Assembly: GCF_014189535.1 (NCBI RefSeq)
Contig: NZ_CP050308.1
Coordinates: 2,496,001 to 2,560,000, forward strand
Source of the DNA: Rhizobium lusitanum
GTDB taxonomy: Bacteria > Pseudomonadota > Alphaproteobacteria > Rhizobiales > Rhizobiaceae
Length of the DNA stretch: 64,000 nt
Reading direction: 5' to 3'
Below are positions 50,441-60,152 of the stretch, piece after piece. The stretch's first letter is position 1; each line of letters begins with the position of its first letter. Below the pieces are notes generated by a model. The model saw only the letters and a program-made list of their open reading frames with translations. It did no database searches and had not been told where the DNA came from. The position numbers and the translations under genes are program-made.

Positions 50441-51751
50441 ATGACCACTTTTTCTCCCCGCGAGATCGTTTCCGAACTCGACCGCTACATAGTCGGCCAG
50501 CATGAGGCCAAACGCGCCGTGGCAATTGCGCTGCGCAACCGCTGGCGCCGCCAGCAGCTCGAGCCCGATCTGCGCGACGAAGTCATGCCCAAGAATATCC
50601 TGATGATCGGCCCGACCGGCGTCGGCAAGACGGAAATCTCCCGTCGCCTCGCCAAGCTCGCTGGCGCCCCCTTCATCAAGGTCGAAGCCACGAAGTTCAC
50701 CGAAGTCGGCTATGTCGGCCGCGACGTCGAGCAGATCATCCGCGATCTCGTCGAAGTCGGCATCGGCCTGGTGCGTGAAAAGAAGCGCGCCGAGGTGCAG
50801 GCCAAGGCGCATATGAGCGCTGAAGAGCGTGTGCTCGATGCCCTGGTTGGCGCGACCGCCTCGCCGGCGACGCGCGACAGTTTCCGCAAGAAGCTGCGCG
50901 ACGGGCAGATGGACGACAAGGAAATCGATATCGAAGTTGCCGACAGCGGCTCCGGCATGCCCGGCGGCTTCGAGATCCCCGGCATGCCCGGCGCCAATAT
51001 CGGTGTGCTCAACCTCTCCGAAATGTTCGGCAAGGCCATGGGCGGCCGCACCAAGAAGGTGCGCACGACGGTCAAGGATTCCTATAAGGAACTGGTGCGC
51101 GACGAATCTGACAAGCTGATCGACAATGAGGCGATCCAGCGCGAGGCCGTGCGCTCCGCCGAGGATGACGGCATCGTCTTCCTCGACGAAATCGACAAGA
51201 TCGCGGCCCGCGACGGCGGCATGGGTGCCGGCGTTTCCCGCGAAGGCGTGCAGCGCGACCTGCTGCCGCTGGTCGAAGGTACGACGGTTTCGACCAAGTA
51301 TGGTCCGGTCAAGACCGACCATATCCTCTTCATCGCCTCCGGCGCGTTCCATGTCTCGAAGCCTTCGGATCTCCTGCCGGAATTGCAGGGCCGCCTGCCG
51401 ATCCGCGTCGAGCTTCGGCCGCTGACCAAGGAAGATTTCCGCCGCATCCTGACCGAGCCGGAAGCCAGCCTCATCCGTCAGTACAAGGCGCTGATGGAGA
51501 CAGAAGACCTGAAGCTCGACTTCACCGATGACGCCATCGACGCTTTGGCCGATGTCGCCGTGCATCTGAACTCCACCGTCGAGAACATCGGCGCCCGCCG
51601 CCTGCAGACGGTGATGGAGCGGGTGCTGGACGAGATTTCCTACAATGCCTCGGATCGTGCCGGCGTATCGGTGACCATCGATGCTGACTATGTCCGCGAG
51701 CATGTCGGCGATCTCGCCAACAATACCGACCTGTCGCGCTTCATCCTTTAG
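50441..51751 (+). CDS. hslU: ATP-dependent protease ATPase subunit HslU
   Basis: HslU unfolds substrates and feeds them to HslV. The 436-residue AAA+ protein has the Walker [14 protein letters not shown] near residue 59, the Walker [12 protein letters not shown], and the C-terminal extension ending LSRFIL that docks into HslV. No anomaly is seen. Confidence 0.97.
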   Translation: MTTFSPREIVSELDRYIVGQHEAKRAVAIALRNRWRRQQLEPDLRDEVMPKNILMIGPTGVGKTEISRRLAKLAGAPFIKVEATKFTEVGYVGRDVEQIIRDLVEVGIGLVREKKRAEVQAKAHMSAEERVLDALVGATASPATRDSFRKKLRDGQMDDKEIDIEVADSGSGMPGGFEIPGMPGANIGVLNLSEMFGKAMGGRTKKVRTTVKDSYKELVRDESDKLIDNEAIQREAVRSAEDDGIVFLDEIDKIAARDGGMGAGVSREGVQRDLLPLVEGTTVSTKYGPVKTDHILFIASGAFHVSKPSDLLPELQGRLPIRVELRPLTKEDFRRILTEPEASLIRQYKALMETEDLKLDFTDDAIDALADVAVHLNSTVENIGARRLQTVMERVLDEISYNASDRAGVSVTIDADYVREHVGDLANNTDLSRFIL

Positions 51752-51798
51752 CGCGACCGATGCCGGCTTCGGCATCTTGAAATATTAATCACTCGACA

Positions 51799-51837
51799 GC
51801 GGGCCGTTAACTTTTTAGTTAGGGGCCCGTTTCTTTG
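51799..51837 (+). terminator. probable terminator after hslU
   Basis: An imperfect hairpin (GCGGGCCGTTAACT / AGTTAGGGGCCCGT) with a T-rich loop is followed by TTTCTTTG, 47 bp past the stop. Confidence 0.65.
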
Positions 51838-51920
51838 CGTGGCTTGGCTTTATTCGGCCAAGATTGTCCCTCAGGCAGCCGCATGGAAGCATCGGATAAA
51901 ACTTCGATAGGGCAGCCATC

Positions 51921-52874
51921 GTGCGACGCATACTGATCCCCCTTCTCCTGGCGATTGTCAGCTTTTCCTGGATACCGGCCTATGCGGATGCGGCGACCAT
52001 GGTGCCGCCCGGCAACCGCAATGCCGAGCAGCCGGCGATCCCCGGCGCCTCCGTGCGTCGCACAAGGGGCACGAATTCGACCTTCGACCGCAAATACCAG
52101 AAGGTTCGCGAGCTGCTGGCGACCGACACAAGGCTGATGTCGAAGATCAAGTCGACGGCGCGCGACTACGGCATAGATCCGATCCACATCATAGGCGCGC
52201 TGGTCGGCGAGCATACCTATAATGTCGACGCCTATGACGGCCTGCAGTCCTATTACGTCAAGGCCGCTTCCTATGCCGGCCAGAGCTTCCGTTTTGCCTA
52301 TAGTGGCGAAAATATCGATGATTTCGTTGCCCGGCCGCAATTCGACGTCTGCAAGGCCAAGAGGGATTCCTATAGTCTCTGGACCTGCCGCGAAGATGTC
52401 TGGGACAGTGCTTTCCGGGGCAAGAAGGTCGATGGAAAATCCTTCCCCGACAATCGTTTCAGCGCCGTGTTCTTCCAGCCCTTCTATGCCGGCCAGACCT
52501 TCGGCCTCGGCCAGATCAATCCGCTGACCGCTCTGGAGCTTTCCGATCTCGTCAGCTCCACGTCGGGCATTCCGAAGCTGGATGAAAAGGATGCCAGCGG
52601 CGTCTACAAGGCGATCATGGATCCGGATCTGTCGCTTGCCTTCGTTGCCGGCTCGATCCGCAAGTCGATCGACGACTACCGTTCGATCGCCGGCATGGAT
52701 ATATCAGGCAATCCCGGCCTCACGGCGACGCTCTACAATGTCGGCAATTCCCGCCAGCGCGCCGCAGCACTTGCCGCCAAAAACCGGGGCGCGGGCCAAT
52801 CGGTATGGCCGGAAGAAAATTACTATGGCTGGCTGATCAATGAGAAGCTGGACGATCTGAAGTCGCTGCTCTAG
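51921..52874 (+). CDS. DUF1402 family secreted protein
   Basis: The 317-residue protein has a clear signal peptide (residues 1-24, MRRILIPLLLAIVSFSW...YADA) and the DUF1402 body. The segment DPIHIIGALVGEHTYNVDAYD followed by FGLGQINPLTALEL and LYNVGNSRQRAAAL recalls the fold of lytic transglycosylases (ExxxxY and GLxQ-type motifs), so a murein-binding or cleaving role is suspected. Start is GTG 51921. Confidence 0.8.
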   Translation: MRRILIPLLLAIVSFSWIPAYADAATMVPPGNRNAEQPAIPGASVRRTRGTNSTFDRKYQKVRELLATDTRLMSKIKSTARDYGIDPIHIIGALVGEHTYNVDAYDGLQSYYVKAASYAGQSFRFAYSGENIDDFVARPQFDVCKAKRDSYSLWTCREDVWDSAFRGKKVDGKSFPDNRFSAVFFQPFYAGQTFGLGQINPLTALELSDLVSSTSGIPKLDEKDASGVYKAIMDPDLSLAFVAGSIRKSIDDYRSIAGMDISGNPGLTATLYNVGNSRQRAAALAAKNRGAGQSVWPEENYYGWLINEKLDDLKSLL

Positions 52875-52972
52875 CAATTCCAGGAAAAGTGCGCAGCGGT
52901 TTTCCGTCCGGAATTGCGTCAAAACAACAGATAGAGCAGTTTAGCGTTTCCGTGAAACGCTAAACTGCTCTA
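52874..52972. repeat. compound rhizobial intergenic repeat
   Basis: Two palindromes lie in tandem after the DUF1402 gene. The first (52874-52917) has ends GCAATTCC / GGAATTGC and inner arms GGAAAA / TTTTCC around GTGCGCAGCGG. The second (52932-52972) is a perfect 19-bp inverted repeat, TAGAGCAGTTTAGCGTTTC, with a 3-nt loop. The second could also act as a terminator or RNA-processing site. Confidence 0.85.
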
Positions 52973-53020
52973 GACTTCCAAACTGTCGGGAAAATAAGGT
53001 TTTCGAGGAGATTTGATCTC

Positions 53021-54415
53021 ATGGATATGATCCCGGAAGCCTTTTCTCCGCCGGCCCCGATCCCGCGCACCGTGCCGCCGTCGCGGCTGACGATCATTCG
53101 CACCATCCTGCGCAATCCGCTCGAATTATGGGGCGAGCCCTCCTATACGCTGCCCTGGATCATGACGCGCTTCTTTCGCGAGCGCACGCTGATCGTCAAC
53201 GATCCAGGCCTGATCAAGCATGTGCTGGTCGACAATGCTTCCAACTACCGCATGTCCGATATCCGCCAGCTCATACTCCGACCGATCCTGCGCGACGGTC
53301 TGCTGACAGCGGAAGGCCCCGTCTGGAAACGTTCGCGCAAGGCCGTCGCCCCGGTCTTCACGCCGCGCCATGCCCAGGGTTTCGCCGGCCAGATGCTGAG
53401 CCAGAGCGAGGACTATGTTCGCAAATACGAAGAGGTCGGCAGCGAGGGAGAGGTTTTCGATATCGCTGTCGATATGACCGAGCTCACCTTTGTCATTCTC
53501 GCCGAGACACTGTTTTCCGGCGAGATCGTCACGCAAGGCAACAGTTTCGCCGATGACGTCGACCAGCTGCTGCATCGCATGGGCCGCGTCGATCCGATGG
53601 ACCTCCTGCGTGCGCCCTCCTGGGTGCCGCGCGTCACCCGCATCGGCGGCCAGAAGGTACTCGACAAGTTTCGTGGCATCGTCCGCGATACCATGAACCT
53701 GCGCCTCGACAAGATGCGCCGGGATCGCGCGTCCGCACCCGATGACTTCCTGACGCTGCTCCTGGAAAAGACCGGCCCCGACGGCCTGACCATGGAGGAG
53801 ATCGAGGACAATATTCTCACCTTCATTGGCGCCGGCCACGAGACGACGGCCCGCGCGCTTGCCTGGACGCTTTATTGCGTCGCCAATAGCCCGCATATAC
53901 GCGAGGCCATGGAGGCGGAAATCGACCGCGTGCTTGCCACCGGCGCCGAGCCCGTCGCCTGGCTCGACCTGATGCCGAATGTCCGCGCCGCCTTCGAGGA
54001 GGCGATGCGCCTCTATCCGCCGGCACCCTCGATCAACCGCGCTTCCATCGCCGATGATGAATGGACGAGCCCCAGCGGCGAACGCGTCGAGATACCGGCC
54101 GGGATCACCGTGCTGATCATGCCGTGGACACTGCATCGCCACGCGCTTTATTGGGATAAGCCCCGCGCTTTCATGCCCGAACGCTTCCTTCCGGAAAACC
54201 GCGGCAAGATCAATCGCTTCCAGTACCTGCCCTTCGGCGCCGGCCCGCGCGTCTGCATCGGCGCCACCTTCGCCCTGCAGGAGGCCGTCATCGCCCTTGC
54301 CGTGATGATGCACCGCTTCCGCTTCGACCTCACCGACGAGACCAATCCCTGGCCGGTGCAGAAGCTGACGACGCAGCCGCAAGGCGGGCTGCCGATGCGG
54401 GTGTCGAGGCGGTAG
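53021..54415 (+). CDS. cytochrome P450
   Basis: The 464-residue protein is a bacterial P450: oxygen-activation I-helix motif GAGHETTARAL, ExxR in EEAMRLYP, and the heme loop FGAGPRVCIG with Cys412. It has no fused reductase, so separate ferredoxin or flavodoxin partners are needed. The N-terminus is soluble. The substrate is unknown. It stands between two repeat-rich gaps, suggesting an accessory gene. Confidence 0.92.
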   Translation: MDMIPEAFSPPAPIPRTVPPSRLTIIRTILRNPLELWGEPSYTLPWIMTRFFRERTLIVNDPGLIKHVLVDNASNYRMSDIRQLILRPILRDGLLTAEGPVWKRSRKAVAPVFTPRHAQGFAGQMLSQSEDYVRKYEEVGSEGEVFDIAVDMTELTFVILAETLFSGEIVTQGNSFADDVDQLLHRMGRVDPMDLLRAPSWVPRVTRIGGQKVLDKFRGIVRDTMNLRLDKMRRDRASAPDDFLTLLLEKTGPDGLTMEEIEDNILTFIGAGHETTARALAWTLYCVANSPHIREAMEAEIDRVLATGAEPVAWLDLMPNVRAAFEEAMRLYPPAPSINRASIADDEWTSPSGERVEIPAGITVLIMPWTLHRHALYWDKPRAFMPERFLPENRGKINRFQYLPFGAGPRVCIGATFALQEAVIALAVMMHRFRFDLTDETNPWPVQKLTTQPQGGLPMRVSRR

Positions 54416-54435
54416 GGGGTCCGGTGAATGCGGGG

Positions 54436-54660
54436 CCTATCTCGCCCTTGGCGGGCGAGAAAGCAATTTCTTAGGAATTTCAAGGGCGGGGGTAGGCAGG
54501 GGCATGCTGCGCTCTGACCTTGTTCGAGCAAGAAAAGAATCCCCTCTCTTGCAATTTCAATGGCTTAGAAATTGCGCTAGGTTTTAAGCGTGTGGAGCTT
54601 TCCGTGTCGCAATTCCTAAACCAATGAAATTGCTTTCTCGCCCGCCAAGGGCGAGATAGG
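54436..54660. repeat. 225-bp element with perfect 35-bp inverted ends
   Basis: The 328-bp gap 54416-54743 contains no gene but holds two identical, inverted 35-bp ends (54436-54470 and 54626-54660). Inside are further GCAATTTC/GAAATTGC modules: a truncated one at 54463-54480, 54551-54575, and an inverted one at 54609-54633; the last two match at 22 of 25 positions when one is reversed. No transposase and no clear target duplication were seen. Confidence 0.85.
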
Positions 54661-54743
54661 CTCAGCGCTTGCTGCTTCGCCCGTGTCTCATCGGTGTTGC
54701 GGATGTTCGTAGTTATTACCGGGGCCAGAGGTTCTATATCAGC

Positions 54744-56747
54744 GTGACATCTCACTTCCTGCTCGGCATCGACACGGGTGGAACCTATACCGATGCCGTT
54801 CTCTTTCATGAAACCGATGGCATCATTGCCAAGGCGAAGTCGCTGACCACGCGGCATGATCTGGCTGTCGGCATCGCCGGCGCCGTGGATACAGTCATCG
54901 CCAAGGCCGGGGTTCCCGTCTCCGCCATCGGCCTCGTGTCGCTATCGACGACGCTTGCCACCAATGCGCTGGTCGAAGGGCAGGGCGGCCGTGCCGGGCT
55001 GGTGATGATCGGCTTCGGCCCGGAGGATCTGAAGCGCGATGGTCTCGCCGAGGCGCTGGGATCCGATCCCGTGCTGTTCCTGCCCGGCGGGCACAATGTC
55101 CACGGCAATGAGAGCCCGCTCGATCTGACGGCCTTGGAAGAGGCGCTGCCGGAGCTTTCGAAGAGTGTCTCGTCCTTTGCTATCGCCGGCTATTTCGCCG
55201 TGCGGAATCCGGCCCATGAAATCCGCGTGCGCGATGCCATTCGCGAGCTGTCGCATCTGCCGGTCACCTGTAGCCATGAACTTTCCTCCAAGCTCGGCGG
55301 CCCGCGCCGGGCGCTGACGACGCTGCTGAATGCCCGCCTGGTCTCGATGATCGACCGACTAGTCGGCGCCTGCGAAGGCTTTCTGGCTGAGCGCGGCATC
55401 GCTGCACCGATGATGGTGGTGCGCGGCGATGGTGCTTTGATCTCGGCCGCCGAGGCCAAGCTCCGTCCGATCGAGACCATTCTCTCCGGCCCGGCCGCGA
55501 GCCTTGTCGGCGCGCGTTATTTGACCGGTCTCGACAATGCCGTGGTGTCCGACATCGGCGGCACCACCACCGATGTCGCGGTCATGGAGGCTGGCCGGCC
55601 ACGACTCGATGCCGATGGCGCCGTCGTCGGCGGTTACCGCACCATGGTCGAAGCTGTCGCCATGCGCACCTATGGCCTCGGCGGCGATTCCGAGGTGAAG
55701 ATCAACGATCGTGGCCTTGTCGCCGGCTTCGAGCTTGGGCCGCGCCGCCTGCTGCCCCTCAGCCTTGTCGCCCATACGCATAGCGAGACCATCATCGCCG
55801 TGCTGGAACAGCAGCTCCGCGCGCCGCATCTCGGCCGCAACGCCGGCCGCTTTGCGGTGCGAACCGGCGTGCCGGATCATCTGGCAAGCGGGCTGACGCC
55901 ACTGGAACAGGCGCTGTTCGACAAGATCGGGACGACACCCCTGGCCCTCGACCAGCTTCTGACCTCGACCTCGCAGAAGGCGACGCTGGATCGGCTGGTG
56001 GCGCGCGGCCTCGTACATCTTAGCGGCCTGACGCCATCGGATGCCATGCATGTGCTTGGTCGCCAGAGCCAGTGGAACGGGGAGGCCGCGCGACTTGGCC
56101 TCGGGCTGGCAATGCGGATGAAGGACGGTTCCGGCCGCCCGATCGCGGCATCCGTCGAGGAGCTGGCGCAAAAGATCGTCGATCGCCTGACGCGGCAGTC
56201 CGCCGATGTCATCCTCGCAGCTTGTCTTGCCGAGGACGGTGTTGCCGATCTCGATCCGGCCAAGTCGATCTCGATCGACCGCGCTCTTCGCCGCGCGCCA
56301 GGCATCGCCCGTTTCTCCATCTCGCTCGATCGTCCCCTGGTCGGCCTCGGTGCTTCCGCCCCGGTCTATTACCCAGCCATCGCCGCGATGCTGGCGAGCG
56401 AGAGCGCCATTCCCGCTGATTCGGACGTGGCGAACGCCATTGGCGCCGTCGTCGGCCAGGTCCGCATCAGCGCCACCGTCTTCGTCACCATGCCGGAGGA
56501 CGGCATCTATGTGCTGAACGGCGCCGGTGAGACCTTGCGGTTTACCGATGAGGAGAAGAGTTTCTCCATGGCGCGGGAGCGGGCAATCGCGGTGGCGATG
56601 GCGCAGGCACGGCTGAACGGTGCCGTCGATCCCGTCATCGCCATGGATGAGCAGGTCGATGCGCCAGAGGTCGAGGGCAATCGCAAGCTGGTCGAGGCGC
56701 GCTTTATCGCGACAGCCAGTGGTCGCCCGCGGATTGCCGTGGATTGA
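54744..56747 (+). CDS. hydantoinase/oxoprolinase family protein (HyuA-like)
   Basis: The protein of about 667 residues has the HyuA/oxoprolinase ATP-grasp-like actin fold motifs LLGIDTGGTYTDAV (residues about 7-20) and VSDIGGTTTDVAVM, and a long C-terminal region. Members hydrolyse hydantoins, 5-oxoproline or N-methylhydantoin with ATP, often with HyuB. No hyuB gene is adjacent, so it is an orphan. GTG 54744 is the likely start, as the frame upstream overlaps the repeat element. Confidence 0.83.
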   Translation: MTSHFLLGIDTGGTYTDAVLFHETDGIIAKAKSLTTRHDLAVGIAGAVDTVIAKAGVPVSAIGLVSLSTTLATNALVEGQGGRAGLVMIGFGPEDLKRDGLAEALGSDPVLFLPGGHNVHGNESPLDLTALEEALPELSKSVSSFAIAGYFAVRNPAHEIRVRDAIRELSHLPVTCSHELSSKLGGPRRALTTLLNARLVSMIDRLVGACEGFLAERGIAAPMMVVRGDGALISAAEAKLRPIETILSGPAASLVGARYLTGLDNAVVSDIGGTTTDVAVMEAGRPRLDADGAVVGGYRTMVEAVAMRTYGLGGDSEVKINDRGLVAGFELGPRRLLPLSLVAHTHSETIIAVLEQQLRAPHLGRNAGRFAVRTGVPDHLASGLTPLEQALFDKIGTTPLALDQLLTSTSQKATLDRLVARGLVHLSGLTPSDAMHVLGRQSQWNGEAARLGLGLAMRMKDGSGRPIAASVEELAQKIVDRLTRQSADVILAACLAEDGVADLDPAKSISIDRALRRAPGIARFSISLDRPLVGLGASAPVYYPAIAAMLASESAIPADSDVANAIGAVVGQVRISATVFVTMPEDGIYVLNGAGETLRFTDEEKSFSMARERAIAVAMAQARLNGAVDPVIAMDEQVDAPEVEGNRKLVEARFIATASGRPRIAVD

Positions 56748-56866
56748 TTGTTTCCAGAATTGCATAAATCTTTCGAACTATTGCCAAATTGACGGAAGGC
56801 GAAACTGACCGCAAAGTGGCACCATGTCAGAATTGAGCCGTCAAACGGCCGTGAGGAGTTGAGTGT

Positions 56867-59035
56867 ATGAGCCGCATCGAGAAAAACGGGCTTCAGATCG
56901 AACCGGTCCTGTATGATTTCCTCGTCAAGGAGGCCCTGCCGGGCTCCGGCGTCGAGGCGGATACCTTCTTTGCCGGCTTTTCGGCGATCGTCCATGACCT
57001 CGCTCCGAAAAACCGCGATTTGCTCGCCAAGCGTGACCGGATGCAGGTAATGATAGACGATTGGTATCGCAAGAACGGTGCGCCGGTCGACATGGCCGCC
57101 TACGAGGCCTTCCTGCGCGAGATCGACTACATCATCCCCGAAGGCCCGGCCTTCACGGTCTCGACCGCTAATGTCGACCCCGAAATCGCCTCTATCGCCG
57201 GCCCGCAGCTCGTCGTTCCCGTTATGAACGCCCGCTACGCGCTGAACGCCGCCAATGCCCGCTGGGGCTCGCTCTATGACGCGCTCTACGGCACCGATGC
57301 CATCCCCGAGACCGACGGCGCCGAGAAGGGCAAGGGCTATAATTCCAAGCGCGGCGAGAAGGTCATCGCCTGGGTGCGCGATTTCCTCGACTCTGCTGCG
57401 CCGCTTGCCAGTGCCAGCTGGAAGGATGTCACGAGCTTTGCCGTCAATGGTGGGGCGCTAACGATTACGACGAAGACCGGCACTGTCGCTCTTGCCGACG
57501 GCAGGCGTTTCGCCGGTTATCTCGGCGATGTCGCCGCTCCTTCGCATATTCTCCTGAAGAACAACGGCATCCACATCGAGATCGTCATCGATCCAAGCAC
57601 CGATATCGGCAAGGCCGATCCGGCGCATATTTCCGATGTCCGGCTGGAATCGGCGATCACCACGATTATGGACTGCGAAGATTCCATCGCCGCCGTCGAT
57701 GCCGAAGACAAGGCCGAGGTCTATCGCAACTGGCTCGGCCTGATGAAGGGCGATCTGACGGAGGACGTCGCCAAGGGCGGCAAGACGTTCACGCGCCGTC
57801 TCAACCCGGATGTCGTCTACACCACCCCCGATGGTTCGAGCTTCGAGCTGCATTGCCGTTCGCTGATGCTGATACGCAATGTCGGTCACCTGATGACCAA
57901 TCCGGCGATCCTCGACTGTGACGGCAACGAAGTGCCGGAGGGCATCATGGATGCCATGATCACCGGCCTGATCGCGCTCTACGACATCGGCCCGAACGGT
58001 CGTCGCAAGAATTCCCGCGCCGGCTCGATGTATGTCGTCAAGCCGAAGATGCACGGGCCGGAAGAAGTCGCTTTCGCCGTCGAGATCTTCTCGCGCGTCG
58101 AAGATGTGCTCGGCATGCCGCGCAACACCATCAAGATGGGCATCATGGACGAGGAGCGCCGCACCACGGTCAACCTCAAGGAAGCCATCCGCGCCGCCAG
58201 CGATCGCGTCGTGTTCATCAATACCGGCTTCCTCGACCGCACCGGCGACGAGATCCATACCTCGATGGAAGCCGGCCCGATGATCCGCAAGGGCGACATG
58301 AAGTAGGCCGCCTGGATCGCCGCCTACGAGAACTGGAACGTCGATATCGGCCTCGAATGCGGCCTCTCCGGCCATGCCCAGATCGGCAAGGGCATGTGGG
58401 CCATGCCGGACCTGATGGCGGCGATGCTGGAACAGAAGATCGCCCATCCAAAAGCCGGCGCCAACACCGCTTGGGTGCCGTCGCCGACGGCCGCGACGCT
58501 GCATGCCACGCATTATCACAAGGTCAATGTCGCCAATGTCCAGCAGACCCTGAAGAGCCGCGCCCGCGCCAAACTTTCCGATATCCTCTCTGTGCCGGTC
58601 GCCTCGCGCCCGAACTGGACGCCGGAAGAGATCCAGCGTGAGATCGACAACAATTGTCAGGGTATTCTCGGCTATGTCGTCCGCTGGGTCGATCAGGGCG
58701 TCGGTTGCTCCAAGGTGCCCGACATCAACAATATCGGCCTGATGGAGGACCGCGCCACGCTGCGCATCTCGGCGCAGCACATGGCCAACTGGCTGCATCA
58801 CAAGGTCATCACCGAAGCGCAGATTGTCGAGACGATGAAGCGCATGGCCGCTGTGGTCGACCAGCAGAATGCCGGCGACCCGCTCTATAGCGCCATGGCC
58901 GGCAATTTCGACGGCTCTGTCGCCTTCCAGGCTGCGCTCGATCTTGTGCTCAAGGGGCGCGAACAGCCGAATGGCTATACCGAGCCGGTCCTGCATCGCC
59001 GCCGCATCGAACTGAAGGCGAAGCAGGCGGGGTAA
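56867..59035 (+). pseudogene. glcB: malate synthase G with an in-frame amber stop
   Basis: Malate synthase G condenses glyoxylate and acetyl-CoA. The first 479 codons read normally ([15 protein letters not shown], then [17 protein letters not shown]) until TAG at 58304-58306. The same frame then continues with [19 protein letters not shown] and on to the stop at 59035, a full-length product of about 722 residues if codon 480 is sense (CAG/Gln fits the family). The downstream part includes the catalytic aspartate ([11 protein letters not shown], about residue 628), so the truncated product should be inactive. Sequencing error, true nonsense mutation or readthrough cannot be separated here. Confidence 0.92.
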
Positions 59036-59063
59036 GCCTGCGCTCCATCGGAGGCCACCTCGA

Positions 59064-59198
59064 TCCTTCGAGGCCTTGTCGTCTGCGCTGACGCTTTGAC
59101 GGCAAGGCACCTCAGGATGAGGTGGAGAGGATCTTGCGGTTAGGCGGAAAGATCAGCCCTCATCCTGAGGTGCGCAGCCGAAGCGAAGCCTCGAAGGA
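59064..59198. repeat. nested inverted-repeat element after glcB
   Basis: The outer arms TCCTTCGAGGC (59064-59074) and GCCTCGAAGGA (59188-59198) enclose perfect 16-bp arms GCACCTCAGGATGAGG (59107-59122) and CCTCATCCTGAGGTGC (59158-59173). This matches a palindrome family common in alphaproteobacterial genomes. No gene lies in it. Confidence 0.8.
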
Positions 59199-59244
59199 CG
59201 AGGGCGGATGGGGCGGTATAGCATCGACCCAATTCTCTAAACAA

Positions 59245-59276
59245 AAAGGCCGCCGGATCGATGTCCGGCGGCCTTT
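59245..59276. terminator. bidirectional terminator between glcB and the L,D-transpeptidase gene
   Basis: The perfect 13-bp stem AAAGGCCGCCGGA / TCCGGCGGCCTTT has a 6-nt loop and flanking A and T runs. Confidence 0.9.
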
Positions 59277-59297
59277 CTAAATTCCGAGTGCCAGTGA

Positions 59298-59972
59298 TTA
59301 CTGGATCACGACGACCTTGGTGCTGTGCCCCGGCAGAACGCGGCTGTAGAGATCGATGACGTCCTGGTTGATCAGGCGGATGCAGCCCGAAGAAGCAGCC
59401 GTGCCGATCGAGGCCCATTCCGGCGTGCCGTGCAGGCGGAACAGCGTGTCCTGGCCCTTTTCATTGTAGAGATACATGGCGCGGGCGCCGAGCGGGTTGG
59501 AGAGGCCCGGGTTCATGCCGCCGTCGACATACTTGGCGATTTCCGGACGGCGCACTGCCATTTCCTTCGGCGGATGCCAGGTCGGCCATTCCTGCTTCCA
59601 GGCGACATAGGCGGTGCCGGACCAGGAGAAACCCTGCTTGCCGACGCCGATGCCGTAGCGCATCGCTTCGCCGTTGCCGAGGATATAATAGAGATGACGT
59701 TCGCGCGTGTTGACGATGATCGTGCCCTCAGCTTCGCCAGACGTGTAGCTGACGATCTGGCGGCGGAACTGCGGCTTCACCTTCTGGATCGGGATCGCCG
59801 GCAGCTGGAAGCCGTTGTCGCTCGTGACGCCGTAGTCACTGTCGAATGTCTGGACGGTGTCGGCGGAGGAATTGGCTGTGGCGGTCGGCGTGGCTGCGGC
59901 GGTGGTGGCATAGCCAGCCATAGCGAGCGTTGCGACAAGGCCGAGTGCGGTGATAGCATTGCGGGTGCGCAT
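59298..59972 (-). CDS. L,D-transpeptidase (YkuD family)
   Basis: The 224-residue secreted protein has a signal peptide (residues 1-27, ending in an Ala/Thr-rich site) and a YkuD domain with the catalytic motif HGTPEWASIG...SSGCIRL, where Cys is the nucleophile. Such enzymes form 3-3 peptidoglycan cross-links or attach proteins to the wall, important in Rhizobiales, which rely on L,D-cross-links at the growing pole. ATG 59972 was chosen by the signal peptide; the frame is open to 60149. Confidence 0.9.
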   Translation of the reverse strand: MRTRNAITALGLVATLAMAGYATTAAATPTATANSSADTVQTFDSDYGVTSDNGFQLPAIPIQKVKPQFRRQIVSYTSGEAEGTIIVNTRERHLYYILGNGEAMRYGIGVGKQGFSWSGTAYVAWKQEWPTWHPPKEMAVRRPEIAKYVDGGMNPGLSNPLGARAMYLYNEKGQDTLFRLHGTPEWASIGTAASSGCIRLINQDVIDLYSRVLPGHSTKVVVIQ

Positions 59973-60152
59973 GGAAGTCTCTTGGTGCGTTGTGGCAGGG
60001 AATGGGATGGTATTCACCATCTTTGAATATGGTTTATTTTCCATTAAACTTAGCTTTGCAAGCGGCAGCGCTCCTACTTCAATGGCGCCGCTGCGCAAAT
60101 TAAAGGGACATGGCTTTTTTGCAACGATTCTTGCCGGTTCCCGAGGCAATTC

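Noticed and set aside
52932-59198. Repeats considered as a CRISPR array
   Set aside because: The repeats are inverted, few and not regularly spaced with unique spacers, and no cas genes are present.
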